64,000 bases of DNA from Mucilaginibacter sp. PAMB04168 (GCF_039634365.2 NZ_CP155079.2:5270001-5334000), one strand, 5' to 3'. Shown: positions 51,382 to 60,987, counted from the first letter of the stretch. Notes: generated by a model not told the origin, from the letters alone. Program-made: numbers and translations.

Positions 51382-52512
51382 ATGTTAAGAACCGCACTCG
51401 GCTTTTTTTTTGCTTTCTTAATCACGTCATCATTGGCTATGGCTCAGCAAACCGACAGTTTGCGCCGTGCTACCGATAGTTTAGCCCGGGTGGCGGCCCA
51501 AAACCAGCAGCGTACAGCCGACAGTTTGCGCCGTGCCGACAGCCTGCGCCGCGATAGTATAAAAATTGATACCAACCTGGTTAACCGTTACCGTGTTGAC
51601 CCTAGGCGCAATGCCCTGCCCCAACGTTTGCGACCCGTACAAATACTCCCCGAGCTAATACCCGTTACCATGCTCGATTATAAGGTAAGCTACTGGCACA
51701 AGGCGGTAATTTTTGGTATAAACTTTAACCAAGCGGGCTTTAGTGATAACTGGACGGGTGGTGGTGTAAACGCCTTTGCACTAGGTGGCAACCTCGATTA
51801 TAAACTGGAGTATAACAAACAGCCATTCGTATATACCTCGCAGCTTATTTTGCAATACGGCAAAACCAAAAACAAGAACCAGATGAGCCGAAAAAGCAAC
51901 GACCGTATTTTTTGGGATAACAAGATAGCTACACAACTTTCCAAAAGCTGGTTCTTTTTCGGATCATTAAGTTTTGAATCGCAATTTGATAAGGGCTTTA
52001 ATTACGATGCCAATAATAAGCGTGCACCCATACTCATTTCACAGTTTATGGCGCCTGGTTATGTAACCGAGTCATTAGGTTTGGAGTATAAGCCAACCAA
52101 CTATTTTGATTTACGTATAGGTACCGGTACCGCAAGGCAAACGTTTGTATTAACTGATAAGCTAAAATATACATTATCAAGCACAGGAGACTCTGTTGTT
52201 TACAATGTAATAAAAGGAAGAAGAGTATATAACGAGCTTGCGTTTCAGGTAGTGGCTTTGTTTGACAAGGAAATTATGCAGAACCTGCGTTTTACCAGCC
52301 GTTACCAGCTCTTTATTCCCTATGGCCGCAGCTTCGCTGATATTGATCACCGCCTCGACCTTACTCTGGCTGCCCGGGTAAACCGCTTAATTGCGGTAAC
52401 CATTACCGGCGTAGCTTTGTATGACCAGGATGCCAACAAAAACTCAGGAAGAGACCCGGGCATTCAGGCTAACGAAAACCTGGCTATAGGCGTTCTGTAT
52501 CGGTTCCCATAA
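51382..52512 (+). CDS. DUF3078 outer-membrane protein
   Basis: A 376-residue protein with a signal peptide ending at AMAQ. After it comes a Ser/Leu/Arg-rich repeat tract (TDSLRRATDSLARV, TADSLRRADSLRRDS) of about 45 residues, then the DUF3078 domain from VSYWHKAVIFGINFNQAGFSDNWTGGG, a beta-barrel type region ending in NLAIGVLYRFP. The function is unknown; it should reside in the outer membrane. Start ATG 51382; an upstream TTG frame is less likely. Confidence 0.85.
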   Translation: MLRTALGFFFAFLITSSLAMAQQTDSLRRATDSLARVAAQNQQRTADSLRRADSLRRDSIKIDTNLVNRYRVDPRRNALPQRLRPVQILPELIPVTMLDYKVSYWHKAVIFGINFNQAGFSDNWTGGGVNAFALGGNLDYKLEYNKQPFVYTSQLILQYGKTKNKNQMSRKSNDRIFWDNKIATQLSKSWFFFGSLSFESQFDKGFNYDANNKRAPILISQFMAPGYVTESLGLEYKPTNYFDLRIGTGTARQTFVLTDKLKYTLSSTGDSVVYNVIKGRRVYNELAFQVVALFDKEIMQNLRFTSRYQLFIPYGRSFADIDHRLDLTLAARVNRLIAVTITGVALYDQDANKNSGRDPGIQANENLAIGVLYRFP

Positions 52513-52740
52513 AGTAATCACTTATTACATAACAGGGTTGCAGCTAACAATGCAAGTTTAACCCTAACTGGTCACTCTGCTTTTTCAAGAACCAAACCCA
52601 GCTTGTCAACCGCAGCAAATATATTACTCTTGTCGCACTGATCGTTAGTCATTAGTAAGGCCGGTTTCATTCACACCGGCAGCTCCAGCTCATTATACGC
52701 GGGCAGGGTTAAATTAATTTACGGCTAAGGCTTCACTGCA

Positions 52741-52830
52741 CAGGCACCAGCTCGGCCAAGGAGCAAAGCCCGGCGCTTTTTTATTGGCAAGTGAGGCTTG
52801 TTGATAGCCTATGTAACCTGTTTTTCCTTA
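52741..52830 (-). pseudogene. Decayed partial copy of the 54588-54911 gene
   Basis: On the minus strand, 52741-52830 reads AACAAGCCTCACTTG then an A-run and GCGCCGGGCTTTGC. This parallels the end of the gene at 54588-54911 (AACAGCCTTACCTATTGG, A-run, GCGCCGGGCTTTGC) with substitutions and a one-base deletion that breaks the frame. It looks like a remnant of a duplication. The remaining parts of the 52513-52859 gap show nothing else I recognise. Confidence 0.45.
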
Positions 52831-52859
52831 GCGTGTATTCGCAAACGAGTTATTTAATC

Positions 52860-53633
52860 TTAAATCCAACCTTGAGTAATAGCACTGGCTACCAGTTCGG
52901 GCGTTGACGCCAGACCTGTTTTTTTAAGAATATTTTTACGGTGAGTAGATACGGTTGCAGTGCTTATAAACAGCCTCATTCCAATTTCTTTACTGGTGCA
53001 ACCTTCCGTTAATAAGATGACAATCTGCCTTTCGCGCCGGCTTAATGACTCGAGAAAAGATGCACAAGCTGCTTTTCCGCCAACATCTATATAAGAGGGC
53101 TCCCCCTGCATACCAATAAAAGATAACGTGGGGGTACCATCTCTTTTTAAGTAGGTAATGTCTGTATGAACGCAAAGTGTATTTACAAAAATGCCACTTT
53201 GGTCAGGGATGATATTAAGCATTTGATGTAAAATCCTGATATATTGCCCATCCGCTCTTTTTATCCTGAAATCATATCTAACCTTGTATTTTACAATCCT
53301 TTCCTCCTCCATAGGGTTGAAGAATTTAACTACCTGCTTTTCGAAAAGCATAAAATAAGGAAGATCATCAGGATGTATCAGGCTTAAAAAGAACGGTGCA
53401 TTAATTTGTTCTATCCTATATCCAAGTATACCTGGCATTTCCGGACTGATAAACTCAAAGTCCATTCTTCGGATATTAAACATATAATGGTAAAAGCTGC
53501 CTACACAAAAGAGATGCAACAGGCTTTGGTGTAATTCTATTTCAGCCCCCAGGCCTTTAAGGCGTTCGTCTGATGCTATAGTGGCCCATATTTTTTGAGC
53601 TTCCTGATAAATTGCAGGATTGGTGTATTGCAT
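52860..53633 (-). CDS. PAS-domain LuxR-type transcriptional regulator
   Basis: A 257-residue regulator. The N-terminal 185 residues include a PAS-like fold (about 60-175: ISPEMPGILGYRIEQINAPFFLSLIHPDDLP), which senses a small molecule or redox state, and the C-terminal 65 residues form a LuxR HTH (LSRRERQIVILLTEGCTSKEIG, ATVSTHRKNILKK). It has no receiver domain. Targets are unknown; the divergent outer membrane protein at 53812 is a candidate. Confidence 0.9.
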   Translation of the reverse strand: MQYTNPAIYQEAQKIWATIASDERLKGLGAEIELHQSLLHLFCVGSFYHYMFNIRRMDFEFISPEMPGILGYRIEQINAPFFLSLIHPDDLPYFMLFEKQVVKFFNPMEEERIVKYKVRYDFRIKRADGQYIRILHQMLNIIPDQSGIFVNTLCVHTDITYLKRDGTPTLSFIGMQGEPSYIDVGGKAACASFLESLSRRERQIVILLTEGCTSKEIGMRLFISTATVSTHRKNILKKTGLASTPELVASAITQGWI

Positions 53634-53811
53634 ATGCTTGTTTTAAAAAGAAACAATTTTGACGCAAATACAAGTGCCCTATTCTTAGAATACCCATTTG
53701 TGGGTATTGATAGCGCATTAACGGCTCAATATTTTTGTGTGATGTGATTAATGCATGAATTTAATAAATTAATTATAAAACCAAAAAATTAACACTAAAC
53801 CTATCACAATT

Positions 53812-54564
53812 ATGAAGCTTAAAAACTTACTTCTGCTTGTTTTATTAATGGCAAATATGCAGTTATACGCTCAAGAGCGTTCGGTATTTCGCAAAGGTTA
53901 TTTAAGGCTAGGTCTCAATCAGTTAGGAAGCGATTTAAGCCCAAACCTTACACCCAGAGAAAATATTTTTGATGGCCGCTTTGGCGCCGGAACCGGATAC
54001 GTATTGGAGCAAGGTCACATATACTATTTTAAGAAAAATGCTACCCTTATTAATTATGGTTTAGACTGGACTATAATTTCATTGAATTACAATAAAATGG
54101 ATGAATGGGAAAACTATGCCATGGCAGCCGGTGCGCCAAATGCTTATGTGGATGGTACTAAAATAGCAGCAGCGGCATCTACTAAGTTAGGACCCGTTAT
54201 TTCGTTTAACCCGCTTGAAAAGCTGGTGGTTGATTTACGCTTTCAGATAGCACCTACCGTGCGTTTTTTCGACTTTAATTATTCGGATGGAGATGAGAAT
54301 ACAGGTAACGACCGTTATTTTTCTTTCACCAATAATGCGCAGGATGACTTTGACGGAGAAAGTGTAAAAAACCGTATAGCCTTTGGTGTTGCCACCAACT
54401 TTGGTATCACCCTACGCCGCCAAGCTATTGGGCTGTCACTCGATTATGTATCGGGCAAGGTAAACAGCAATTACGAAGCTTATGACAGCAAAGCAGGCAA
54501 TACCTTCGGTAAACAAAAAATACCAGCGCATAACCTGCAATTAAAACTGAGTTTTACGCTATAG
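53812..54564 (+). CDS. Secreted beta-rich outer-membrane protein, unknown function
   Basis: A 250-residue protein with a signal peptide ending at LYAQ. It is composed of alternating strands (GYLRLGLNQLGSDL, IAFGVATNFGITLRR, NLQLKLSFTL), and ends in a hydrophobic residue, so it is likely an outer-membrane barrel. I do not recognise a family. It is divergent from the PAS-LuxR regulator, which might control it. Confidence 0.7.
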   Translation: MKLKNLLLLVLLMANMQLYAQERSVFRKGYLRLGLNQLGSDLSPNLTPRENIFDGRFGAGTGYVLEQGHIYYFKKNATLINYGLDWTIISLNYNKMDEWENYAMAAGAPNAYVDGTKIAAAASTKLGPVISFNPLEKLVVDLRFQIAPTVRFFDFNYSDGDENTGNDRYFSFTNNAQDDFDGESVKNRIAFGVATNFGITLRRQAIGLSLDYVSGKVNSNYEAYDSKAGNTFGKQKIPAHNLQLKLSFTL

Positions 54565-54587
54565 TTATTATGCAAAATGCCGGTAAG

Positions 54588-54911
54588 CTACCGGTTAGGC
54601 TTAACCACTACCGGGGCTGATTGAGGCCGCGGCGCAAAGCCCGGCGCCTTTTTTACCAATAGGTAAGGCTGTTTATTTTTATCAAGCGTCCTGATAACCT
54701 TGTAATCGCCGGTGCGGGTTAAGTTGATCATGTCCTGGTGCTGTAGCACTTTGCCGCCTTCGTCTTTAATAGGCAAATTGATTTCTGTTTTATTACCCGT
54801 AATTGTTACTGTTTTGGGTACTGGCTGTTGCAGCATGTAACCTATAAAAGGTAGTGCAGAAACTGCTGCTACAGTATAAATTTTAATTGCAAATTGTTGA
54901 AAGGCGTTCAT
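54588..54911 (-). CDS. Small protein with N-terminal membrane segment (107 aa)
   Basis: From ATG 54911 the 107-residue protein has a hydrophobic N-terminal helix (about 8-28) and a soluble tail with TVTITGNKTEINLPIKDEGG and the end KKAPGFAPRPQSAPVVVKPNR. No family is recognised. A broken partial copy lies at 52741-52830. The frame open to 54950 adds 13 residues and is not needed. Confidence 0.6.
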   Translation of the reverse strand: MNAFQQFAIKIYTVAAVSALPFIGYMLQQPVPKTVTITGNKTEINLPIKDEGGKVLQHQDMINLTRTGDYKVIRTLDKNKQPYLLVKKAPGFAPRPQSAPVVVKPNR

Positions 54912-55153
54912 ATTAATGCTGCTAATAAAGCAATATACTAAAAGATGCAAATAACTAATTATTTAGTTAATATAATTAACTAAATCCACGCTCAATAGAT
55001 GTTACTAATTTCTTATTTATCGATTGCCGACTTCCTTTAAGGAGGGCTTCGGGCTGTGGTCCTCTCTTTTTTGTTCAAGTTTCCGCACCCACTCTACCTA
55101 CACTAAACCTCATTTCCTGCAACTTACAATCCGTAACTTACAACAAAAAAACT

Positions 55154-55161
55154 TACCTTTG
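55154..55161 (+). promoter_or_regulatory. Putative -7 box for ffh
   Basis: TACCTTTG is an exact TAnnTTTG match 28 bp before ATG 55190. Confidence 0.5.
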
Positions 55162-55189
55162 TAACCTCAAAATAAAGCACAAAGCAAGC

Positions 55190-56518
55190 ATGTTTGAAAA
55201 TCTTTCCGATAAGTTAGACAGGGCGTTTAAGGTCCTGAAAGGACAGGGAACCATTACGGAGATCAACGTGGCCGAAACCATGAAGGAAATTAGAAAAGCC
55301 TTACTGGACGCCGACGTGAACTATAAAACAGCCAAAGCCTTTACAGATGATGTAAGGCAGAAAGCACTGGGCGAAAACGTATTAACTACCATTTCGCCGG
55401 GCCAATTGCTCACCAAGATCATGAATGATGAGCTGACCACCCTAATGGGTGGCACCACGGCCGAACTGAATTTTCCGGCTACACCTACTGTTATCCTCAT
55501 TGCAGGTTTGAACGGTGCAGGTAAAACCACATTTAGCGGTAAGCTGGCCAACTTTTTAAAAACGCAGAAAAACAAAAAGCCTTTATTGGTTGCTGATGAC
55601 GTTTACCGCCCAGCGGCTATCACCCAGCTACAGGTTTTGGGTGAGCAGGTAGGCATACCGGTTTACGCCAACCTGGAAAGTAAAGACCCCGTGGCTATAG
55701 CCCGCGAAGGTATTGCACAGGCTAAGCAAAACGGCAACAACGTGGTTATTATTGATACCGCCGGCCGTTTAGCTATTGATGAGGCCATGATGCAGGAAAT
55801 TGAGCAGATTAAAGCTGCCGTTAACCCGCACGAAATACTTTTTGTGGTAGATGCCATGACCGGTCAGGATGCGGTGAACACGGCAAAGGTATTTAACGAC
55901 CGCCTGGACTTTACCGGCGCCGTATTAACCAAGCTGGATGGTGATACCCGCGGTGGTGCGGCCTTGTCTATTAAATCGGTAGTCAACAAGCCAATCAAGT
56001 TCATAGGCACGGGCGAAAAGATGGAAGCGCTTGACGTTTTCCACCCCGACCGTATGGCCTCGCGTATTTTAGGCATGGGCGACGTGGTATCGCTTGTGGA
56101 GCGTGCCCAGCAGCAGTTTGACGAAAAAGAAGCTGCCGAACTGCAAAAGAAGATCAGGAAGAACAAGTTCGACTTTAACGACTTTTACAGCCAGATACAA
56201 CAGATCAAAAAAATGGGTAACATGAAAGATCTGATGGGCATGATACCGGGCGTAGGCAAAATGATGAAGGATGTAGAAATTGGTGATGATGCGTTCAAAA
56301 ACATCGAAGCCATTATATCATCCATGACCCCGTTTGAGAAATCGAACCCTGATAGCATTAACCAAAGCCGCCGTGCACGTATAGCCAAAGGCTCAGGCAC
56401 CGATTTGCAGGAAGTAAACCGCCTTATTAAGCAGTTTGAAGATATGCGCAAGATCATGAAACAGGTAAGCAACCCGGCAGCCATGGCCAACATGATGCGT
56501 AGGATGCCTAAAATGTAG
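55190..56518 (+). CDS. ffh: Signal recognition particle protein Ffh
   Basis: A 442-residue GTPase that, with SRP RNA, targets nascent membrane proteins to FtsY and SecYEG. The N domain (1-90) and G domain follow the standard order: GLNGAGKTT (106-114), DDVYRPAAITQL, DTAGRL (about 190), TKLDGDTRGGAAL and GTGEKMEALD. The Met-rich M domain fills residues about 300-442 (MKDLMGMIPGVGKMM, and the tail MANMMRRMPKM) and binds signal peptides and SRP RNA. The SRP RNA gene is not in this window. A terminator follows. Confidence 0.97.
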   Translation: MFENLSDKLDRAFKVLKGQGTITEINVAETMKEIRKALLDADVNYKTAKAFTDDVRQKALGENVLTTISPGQLLTKIMNDELTTLMGGTTAELNFPATPTVILIAGLNGAGKTTFSGKLANFLKTQKNKKPLLVADDVYRPAAITQLQVLGEQVGIPVYANLESKDPVAIAREGIAQAKQNGNNVVIIDTAGRLAIDEAMMQEIEQIKAAVNPHEILFVVDAMTGQDAVNTAKVFNDRLDFTGAVLTKLDGDTRGGAALSIKSVVNKPIKFIGTGEKMEALDVFHPDRMASRILGMGDVVSLVERAQQQFDEKEAAELQKKIRKNKFDFNDFYSQIQQIKKMGNMKDLMGMIPGVGKMMKDVEIGDDAFKNIEAIISSMTPFEKSNPDSINQSRRARIAKGSGTDLQEVNRLIKQFEDMRKIMKQVSNPAAMANMMRRMPKM

Positions 56519-56557
56519 GTTTCTGTCTCCAAAACCAGGAATAAGATTGTTATATAA

Positions 56558-56590
56558 AAACGCCATGCTGAATTGATCAGCATGGCGTTT
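56558..56590. terminator. Bidirectional hairpin terminator after ffh
   Basis: A 14-bp perfect stem (56558-56571 against 56577-56590) with a 5-nt loop, T-rich after it, between ffh and the convergent barrel gene. Confidence 0.88.
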
Positions 56591-56664
56591 CTTTTGTGCC
56601 GTAATCCGGAGCTAAGCCCGTGTTAAAACGCAGACTTAGAAAGCATGTACAGCAAGGAATTTAG

Positions 56665-57246
56665 TTAGCGTACATCGCCTTTTACCTTGGCGGCAGTGCT
56701 ACGGCCAGGTAAATAAATTTGTAAACCAAAGCTTAAGTTCAGATTACTTTGGGCGCCTGCGTCGCCAAAACCAGCAACGCCATTGTATTTCAATAAAGTC
56801 TCTAACCCAATGTTAGGTGTAATAAAATAGGCAAAGCCCGGTCCAAAACCATAATCCAGGCCATTAGTATGGCCACCGCCATCGCTCACGTTAATACCGC
56901 CTACACCTAAATTAGCTTCACCAAAGAACCGGCCATGGCGCAGTACATTTACATCGGCACCAGAGTAGTATCGGCCTAAGCCACCTACACCGTATTTAAT
57001 GGTGGTGCTGGAATTGTGCGCAGTTTGAAGGCCAAAGTTTACATAGCCACCCAGTGCAATATTATCCTGAATAAACCAAGCCGCCTTTGGCGTGATATCA
57101 AAGCTGATTACTTTAGAATCGTCCAGCCCTAAACTCAGGTTGGCAAAGTTACCTCCAACCAAAACATTACCACGTTGAATTTGAGCACGAACCAACGTGA
57201 CAGATGTAATTAGAACAAGTACTGTTAAAAGAGTAAATTTTTTCAT
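56665..57246 (-). CDS. Outer membrane beta-barrel protein
   Basis: A 193-residue protein with a signal peptide ending at VRAQ. Strand-rich sequence (NVLVGGNFANLSLGLDD, IALGGYVNFGLQTA, PNIGLETLLKYNGV, NLSFGLQIYLPGR) suggests an OmpA- or PorT-like barrel of eight strands. It ends shortly after LQIYLPGR with a charged tail. Function unknown. The terminator at 56558-56590 serves it as well. Confidence 0.85.
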   Translation of the reverse strand: MKKFTLLTVLVLITSVTLVRAQIQRGNVLVGGNFANLSLGLDDSKVISFDITPKAAWFIQDNIALGGYVNFGLQTAHNSSTTIKYGVGGLGRYYSGADVNVLRHGRFFGEANLGVGGINVSDGGGHTNGLDYGFGPGFAYFITPNIGLETLLKYNGVAGFGDAGAQSNLNLSFGLQIYLPGRSTAAKVKGDVR

Positions 57247-57424
57247 TTAGCTTATTTTTATTTAACCATTAATTAAGTGAGGGACAATTGTACATCTTAT
57301 TTGTTTTAAACGATAATTATTGAAGGTTTTCTACACCGGTATGGGGGCGATTGGATTTAGTCTTTGGTGTTTAAATACAGGCACAACTTTTGCCGCAATT
57401 GAAACCTAACAATCTACAAGAACC

Positions 57425-57622
57425 ATGAAAAGCTTTGAAGAATTAAAACCCATAGCCGAACGCTATCTGCAAGAACTGATTGCCAAGGATAAGAACCAAT
57501 CTGAAATCGAATTTCCGTTTGATGAAGAAGGCGTAAGGTATGAAGCCAAGTACGTGCTTAATAAAGAAGACGGCCAATGGCAGCCCGAATTTATAAAACC
57601 GTTTACTACTAAGGTTCTGTAA
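57425..57622 (+). CDS. Small acidic protein, unknown function (65 aa)
   Basis: A 65-residue soluble protein (MKSFEELKPIAERYLQELIAK start) with an N-terminal helix and likely C-terminal strands (EFPFDEEGVRYEAKYVLNKE, WQPEFIKPF). No family is recognised, though the balance of charged and aromatic residues suggests a folded domain. A terminator-like hairpin follows at 57676-57723. It is isolated. Confidence 0.6.
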   Translation: MKSFEELKPIAERYLQELIAKDKNQSEIEFPFDEEGVRYEAKYVLNKEDGQWQPEFIKPFTTKVL

Positions 57623-57675
57623 ACAGCGGTAGCCTTATTACTGCTCGTCGCATAATCTGCGCCGTAGCAAAATAC

Positions 57676-57723
57676 AAAAACAGCTTTGACAACTGCTTTC
57701 AGGAGCGTTTCAAAGCTGTTTTT
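57676..57723 (+). terminator. Hairpin terminator after the small acidic protein gene
   Basis: A 14-bp stem (57676-57689 against 57710-57723) with a 20-nt loop and a following T-rich run. Confidence 0.7.
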
Positions 57724-58082
57724 ATTTTATAGATGTACTTCTTCGCAGAATCAAAATAGGGTTATCCATCTACGAAAAGCTTACGTGTGGTGCATAACCC
57801 AAAACAGCATACATACGCGGCTATAAGGCATCATGGTTGTTCCTCGCTTTGTTTCCCCACCTTTGGGGATGTAATTCAACAGCAACAGGGTTAAGTATAC
57901 CCACCTCAAATATTGCCCTAAGCAATGTTATTGATGTTTTCTCATTGTTTCTTCTAAATTAACCATTGTTTTCTCAATAAATAACCGTTTTGGTTACCAA
58001 CCCGCGCAATTACTGTGTAGCGGCATATATGTTGCCTATATTCAAGCATAATTGATTAAAAAAACTATAACCCCTAATTAAG
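57724..58082. other. Intergenic, nothing recognised
   Basis: About 360 bp without an open frame of note, a clear promoter box or a strong hairpin. It holds low-complexity T-rich patches near 57940-57990 (two related CATTGTTT/TTTTCTCA segments). It presumably contains the promoter of the lipoprotein gene at 58083. Confidence 0.5.
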
Positions 58083-58820
58083 ATGACACGTAAATTCACT
58101 CAAACTGCTGCGTTACTAGTATCAGCTGCTGCTATGTTCTTCACTAGCTGCAAAAGCTATAATGTTGCTTCACGTTTCAACTCAAAATATATAAGTGCAA
58201 ATAGCGGTAAGTTAAATGCAACAGTACCCGAGAACTTTGAATTGGGCTATACCATGCTGGCCTTAACCGATCTTGCTCAGAAAGACACTTCCATTATTAA
58301 CCAAAACACGGCTTATTACCGTGAGTTAATGGCCTGGTTTAACAAATACAAAGATAACAAAGGCGTTAAGCAACTTAATGCCGACCTGAGCCGTAACCCT
58401 AAACTGGTAAAAAGCTACTTAGATGGTTTATATGCTTTCCAACTGAACGATGGCCGTTTTGCTTTAAAAAGCAGCTACCGTATAGATTTAAACAAGGTTG
58501 ATTTTAAGCGCTACGCCATCCTGCTCGAAAAGTTCTACAAAGCAACCAACTTTCACGAGTTTTATGCACAGCATGCCGATTTGTACACTCAAATGGTACA
58601 AAAGGCTAATAGCACTTATACTTATGAAGAGGCACAAAAAACCGTAAATGGAGCTGTTAAAGGCTACCAAGTAGTATTATCGCCGTTAACAAAAGTCTAT
58701 GCAGGTACAATGGAAATTAAAGGACATGCTTACAGCGAGTGCATCATTTTCCCTCGCCTGGCTGTAGAAGGCAGGAGCTATGCCATGAAAGAAGCTATCA
58801 AAGGTCCAAAATCAGAATAA
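58083..58820 (+). CDS. Lipoprotein, unknown function (245 aa)
   Basis: A 245-residue protein with a lipoprotein signal (lipobox FFTSC, Cys22). The middle region LGYTMLALTDLAQKDTSIINQNTAYYRELMAWFNKYKDNKGV is reminiscent of DUF4932 proteins, but I am not sure. It has no recognised catalytic motif. A strong terminator follows. Confidence 0.7.
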   Translation: MTRKFTQTAALLVSAAAMFFTSCKSYNVASRFNSKYISANSGKLNATVPENFELGYTMLALTDLAQKDTSIINQNTAYYRELMAWFNKYKDNKGVKQLNADLSRNPKLVKSYLDGLYAFQLNDGRFALKSSYRIDLNKVDFKRYAILLEKFYKATNFHEFYAQHADLYTQMVQKANSTYTYEEAQKTVNGAVKGYQVVLSPLTKVYAGTMEIKGHAYSECIIFPRLAVEGRSYAMKEAIKGPKSE

Positions 58821-58835
58821 ATAAAAACAACTTTT

Positions 58836-58875
58836 AAAAAAAGCCATGCAGATAAAAATTTGCATGGCTTTTTTT
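58836..58875 (+). terminator. Hairpin terminator
   Basis: A 15-bp stem (58836-58850 against 58861-58875) ending in a run of T residues, right after the lipoprotein gene. Confidence 0.9.
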
Positions 58876-58973
58876 GGTAAATAACACCAGATTTGCTTCT
58901 CCTAAAAATGGATGTTTTCGGTTCCTAAGCACATAAAAAATCTTTAAAAGCGGCGCATAAAGCAGCAAAAATG

Positions 58974-58981
58974 TAAATTTG
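58974..58981 (+). promoter_or_regulatory. Putative -7 box for rnhB
   Basis: TAAATTTG is an exact TAnnTTTG match 72 bp before ATG 59054, within AT-rich sequence, so chance is possible. Confidence 0.35.
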
Positions 58982-59053
58982 CAATAAAAATGAACTGCAC
59001 AAATTGTGGCACTCCGTAATAAGAAAACGTCATAATTTACCGTTAACATAGCA

Positions 59054-59710
59054 ATGCCTAAAATTAAAAAAGCGCCATTACTGAAGCCCCAGGCACCTAA
59101 GCCCGAGATAAGCGTACTGCTGGCCCGTTATCAGCATGAGCTGATTGAGGCTGGTTGTGATGAGGCTGGCCGGGGTTGCCTTGCAGGGCCGGTATTTGCT
59201 GCCGCCGTTATATTACCCCACAATTTTGAGCACAACCTGCTGAACGACTCCAAACAGCTTTGTGAAGCCGACCGCTACCAGCTGCGCACCGAAATTGAGC
59301 AACAGGCCGTAGCCTATGCTGTAGCCTCGGTAAGCAATACGGAGATAGATGAGATCAACATCCTGAACGCCTCTTTTTTGGCCATGCACCGCGCTATAGA
59401 TCAGTTGCACATTAAACCCGAGTTTCTGATTATTGACGGGAACCGTTTTAACAAATATCAAAGCACGCCGCACGAGTGCATTATACAGGGCGATGGCAAA
59501 TACTTTAGCATTGCGGCAGCCTCTATACTCGCTAAAACCTACCGCGATGACTATATGCAGCAACTGGCACTTGAGCATCCTGAGTATGATTGGCACACCA
59601 ATAAAGGCTATCCGACCATTAAGCATCGTAATATGGTTATGCAGTATGGATTTACACCGCATCACAGGCGTAGTTTTAATGTCACAAATCCGCAACTAAG
59701 TATCTTTTAA
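59054..59710 (+). CDS. rnhB: Ribonuclease HII
   Basis: A 218-residue enzyme that removes ribonucleotides and RNA from RNA-DNA hybrids. Catalytic motifs are Asp36-Glu37 in CDEAGRGCLAGPV, NDSKQL, LIIDGNRF, and the late ILAKTYRDDYMQ. The C-terminal HRRSFN is typical. The N-terminal 25 residues (KIKKAPLLKPQAPKPEIS) extend beyond the usual start and are basic; a later start is not supported by a good Met. It seems monocistronic. Confidence 0.95.
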   Translation: MPKIKKAPLLKPQAPKPEISVLLARYQHELIEAGCDEAGRGCLAGPVFAAAVILPHNFEHNLLNDSKQLCEADRYQLRTEIEQQAVAYAVASVSNTEIDEINILNASFLAMHRAIDQLHIKPEFLIIDGNRFNKYQSTPHECIIQGDGKYFSIAAASILAKTYRDDYMQQLALEHPEYDWHTNKGYPTIKHRNMVMQYGFTPHHRRSFNVTNPQLSIF

Positions 59711-59734
59711 TTTTGATAAGGCCATAAGGGTTAA

Positions 59735-59742
59735 TATTTTTG
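59735..59742 (+). promoter_or_regulatory. Putative -7 box for the GT4 gene
   Basis: TATTTTTG is an exact TAnnTTTG match 20 bp before the GTG start at 59763. Confidence 0.4.
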
Positions 59743-59762
59743 TTAGCAACCAATTAGCCTTT

Positions 59763-60968
59763 GTGAAAATACTTATCATTACCCACCTTGCTCCGTTTCC
59801 GCAAAACAGCGGTTATCCTATTGTTGTGGGTAATACCATCAGAGGCCTGGTTAGTTCGGGACACCAGGTTTCGTTGTTCTCTCTTAACCCCCAGAAACAA
59901 AAGTTTGGTCACGATACTACCGATGACCTGATTAGCCATATCAACTACTACTGCCACAGCATCGATACCAGCATTTCACTGAAGCACGCAGTTATGAGCT
60001 TGTTTAACCGTAAGCTTTATACGATTGACAGGTTTTATAATGCAGAGTTTGAACGCCTGCTGGTGAAAGAGGTTACCGAGGGCAATTACGATATCATTCA
60101 GTTTGAAGGATTGTTTGTAACACGCTACCTGCCTGCCTTACGGAAGGTAACCAAGGCGAAGCTTATTTACCGCGCCCACCACATTGAGTATCTGGTTTGG
60201 GAGCGGCTGGCCCGGCAAAAAAACGATCCGATTAAAAAGTATTATTTGCGTTTAATTGCCAAGCGCATCAAACAGTTCGAATTAAAGCAATTTGATGAGT
60301 TTAACGCCATTGCCGTATTTACTAATCAGGATAAAGAAATGATCAAACAGCACACATCAGCAGCGGTAGCCGTTGAGATCATTCCGGTAGGCTTGAACCT
60401 GTCGCGCTATAATCCCGATTATCTTAAAACGGAGTTTCCGAGTCTGTTCTTTTTAGGCGCTATGGATTGGATGCCTAACCGCGAGGGTATAGAGTGGTTT
60501 TTGGAAAATTTTTCGAATGAGCTGGTACACGGCGATCTTAATGCCCGCTTTTACGTGGCAGGTAACGACATTCCGGAACGCTTTGATGACTATGAGGTGG
60601 TGGGCAAGATTTTTATACACGGCGAAGTTGACGACGCGCTGGAGTTTGTAAATGCCAGAGCCATCATGATCGTCCCGTTGCTATCGGGCGGTGGTATGCG
60701 GGTTAAGATTGTAGAGGGCATGGCCATGCAAAAATGTATTATTTCTACATCATTAGGGGCAGAAGGTATTAATTACAAGAACGGAGAGAACATCCTTATT
60801 GCCAATACGCCCGAGGAGTTTTACAAAGCTATTAAACGCTGCATAACCGATGAGAATTATTGCAAGCAAATAGGTTTAAACGCACGTAAGCTGGTGGAGG
60901 AAGAACACGATACGCACAAAATAAATGAGCGCCTGGTCAATTTTTACCAGCAAACGCTTTTAGCCTGA
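59763..60968 (+). CDS. Glycosyltransferase family 4
   Basis: A 401-residue GT-B enzyme; start is GTG 59763 (MKILIITHLAPFPQNSGYP). The N-terminal acceptor domain spans about 1-190, and the C-terminal nucleotide-sugar domain includes LFFLGAMDWMPNREG and the LLSGGGMRVKIVEGMAM motif. The typical EGxxxPxxE ending is replaced by VKIVEGMAMQKCIISTSLGAEG. The acceptor is unknown; the enzyme may build surface polysaccharide. It lies between rnhB and gcvT without other glycan genes. Confidence 0.9.
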   Translation: MKILIITHLAPFPQNSGYPIVVGNTIRGLVSSGHQVSLFSLNPQKQKFGHDTTDDLISHINYYCHSIDTSISLKHAVMSLFNRKLYTIDRFYNAEFERLLVKEVTEGNYDIIQFEGLFVTRYLPALRKVTKAKLIYRAHHIEYLVWERLARQKNDPIKKYYLRLIAKRIKQFELKQFDEFNAIAVFTNQDKEMIKQHTSAAVAVEIIPVGLNLSRYNPDYLKTEFPSLFFLGAMDWMPNREGIEWFLENFSNELVHGDLNARFYVAGNDIPERFDDYEVVGKIFIHGEVDDALEFVNARAIMIVPLLSGGGMRVKIVEGMAMQKCIISTSLGAEGINYKNGENILIANTPEEFYKAIKRCITDENYCKQIGLNARKLVEEEHDTHKINERLVNFYQQTLLA

Positions 60969-60987
60969 TATTGAGTCTATTTTTCCG

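Noticed and set aside
51451..51560. DSLRR-rich tract in the DUF3078 protein as a variable-number repeat
   Set aside because: Units are of unequal length and diverged; it reads as a charged linker, not a tandem repeat.
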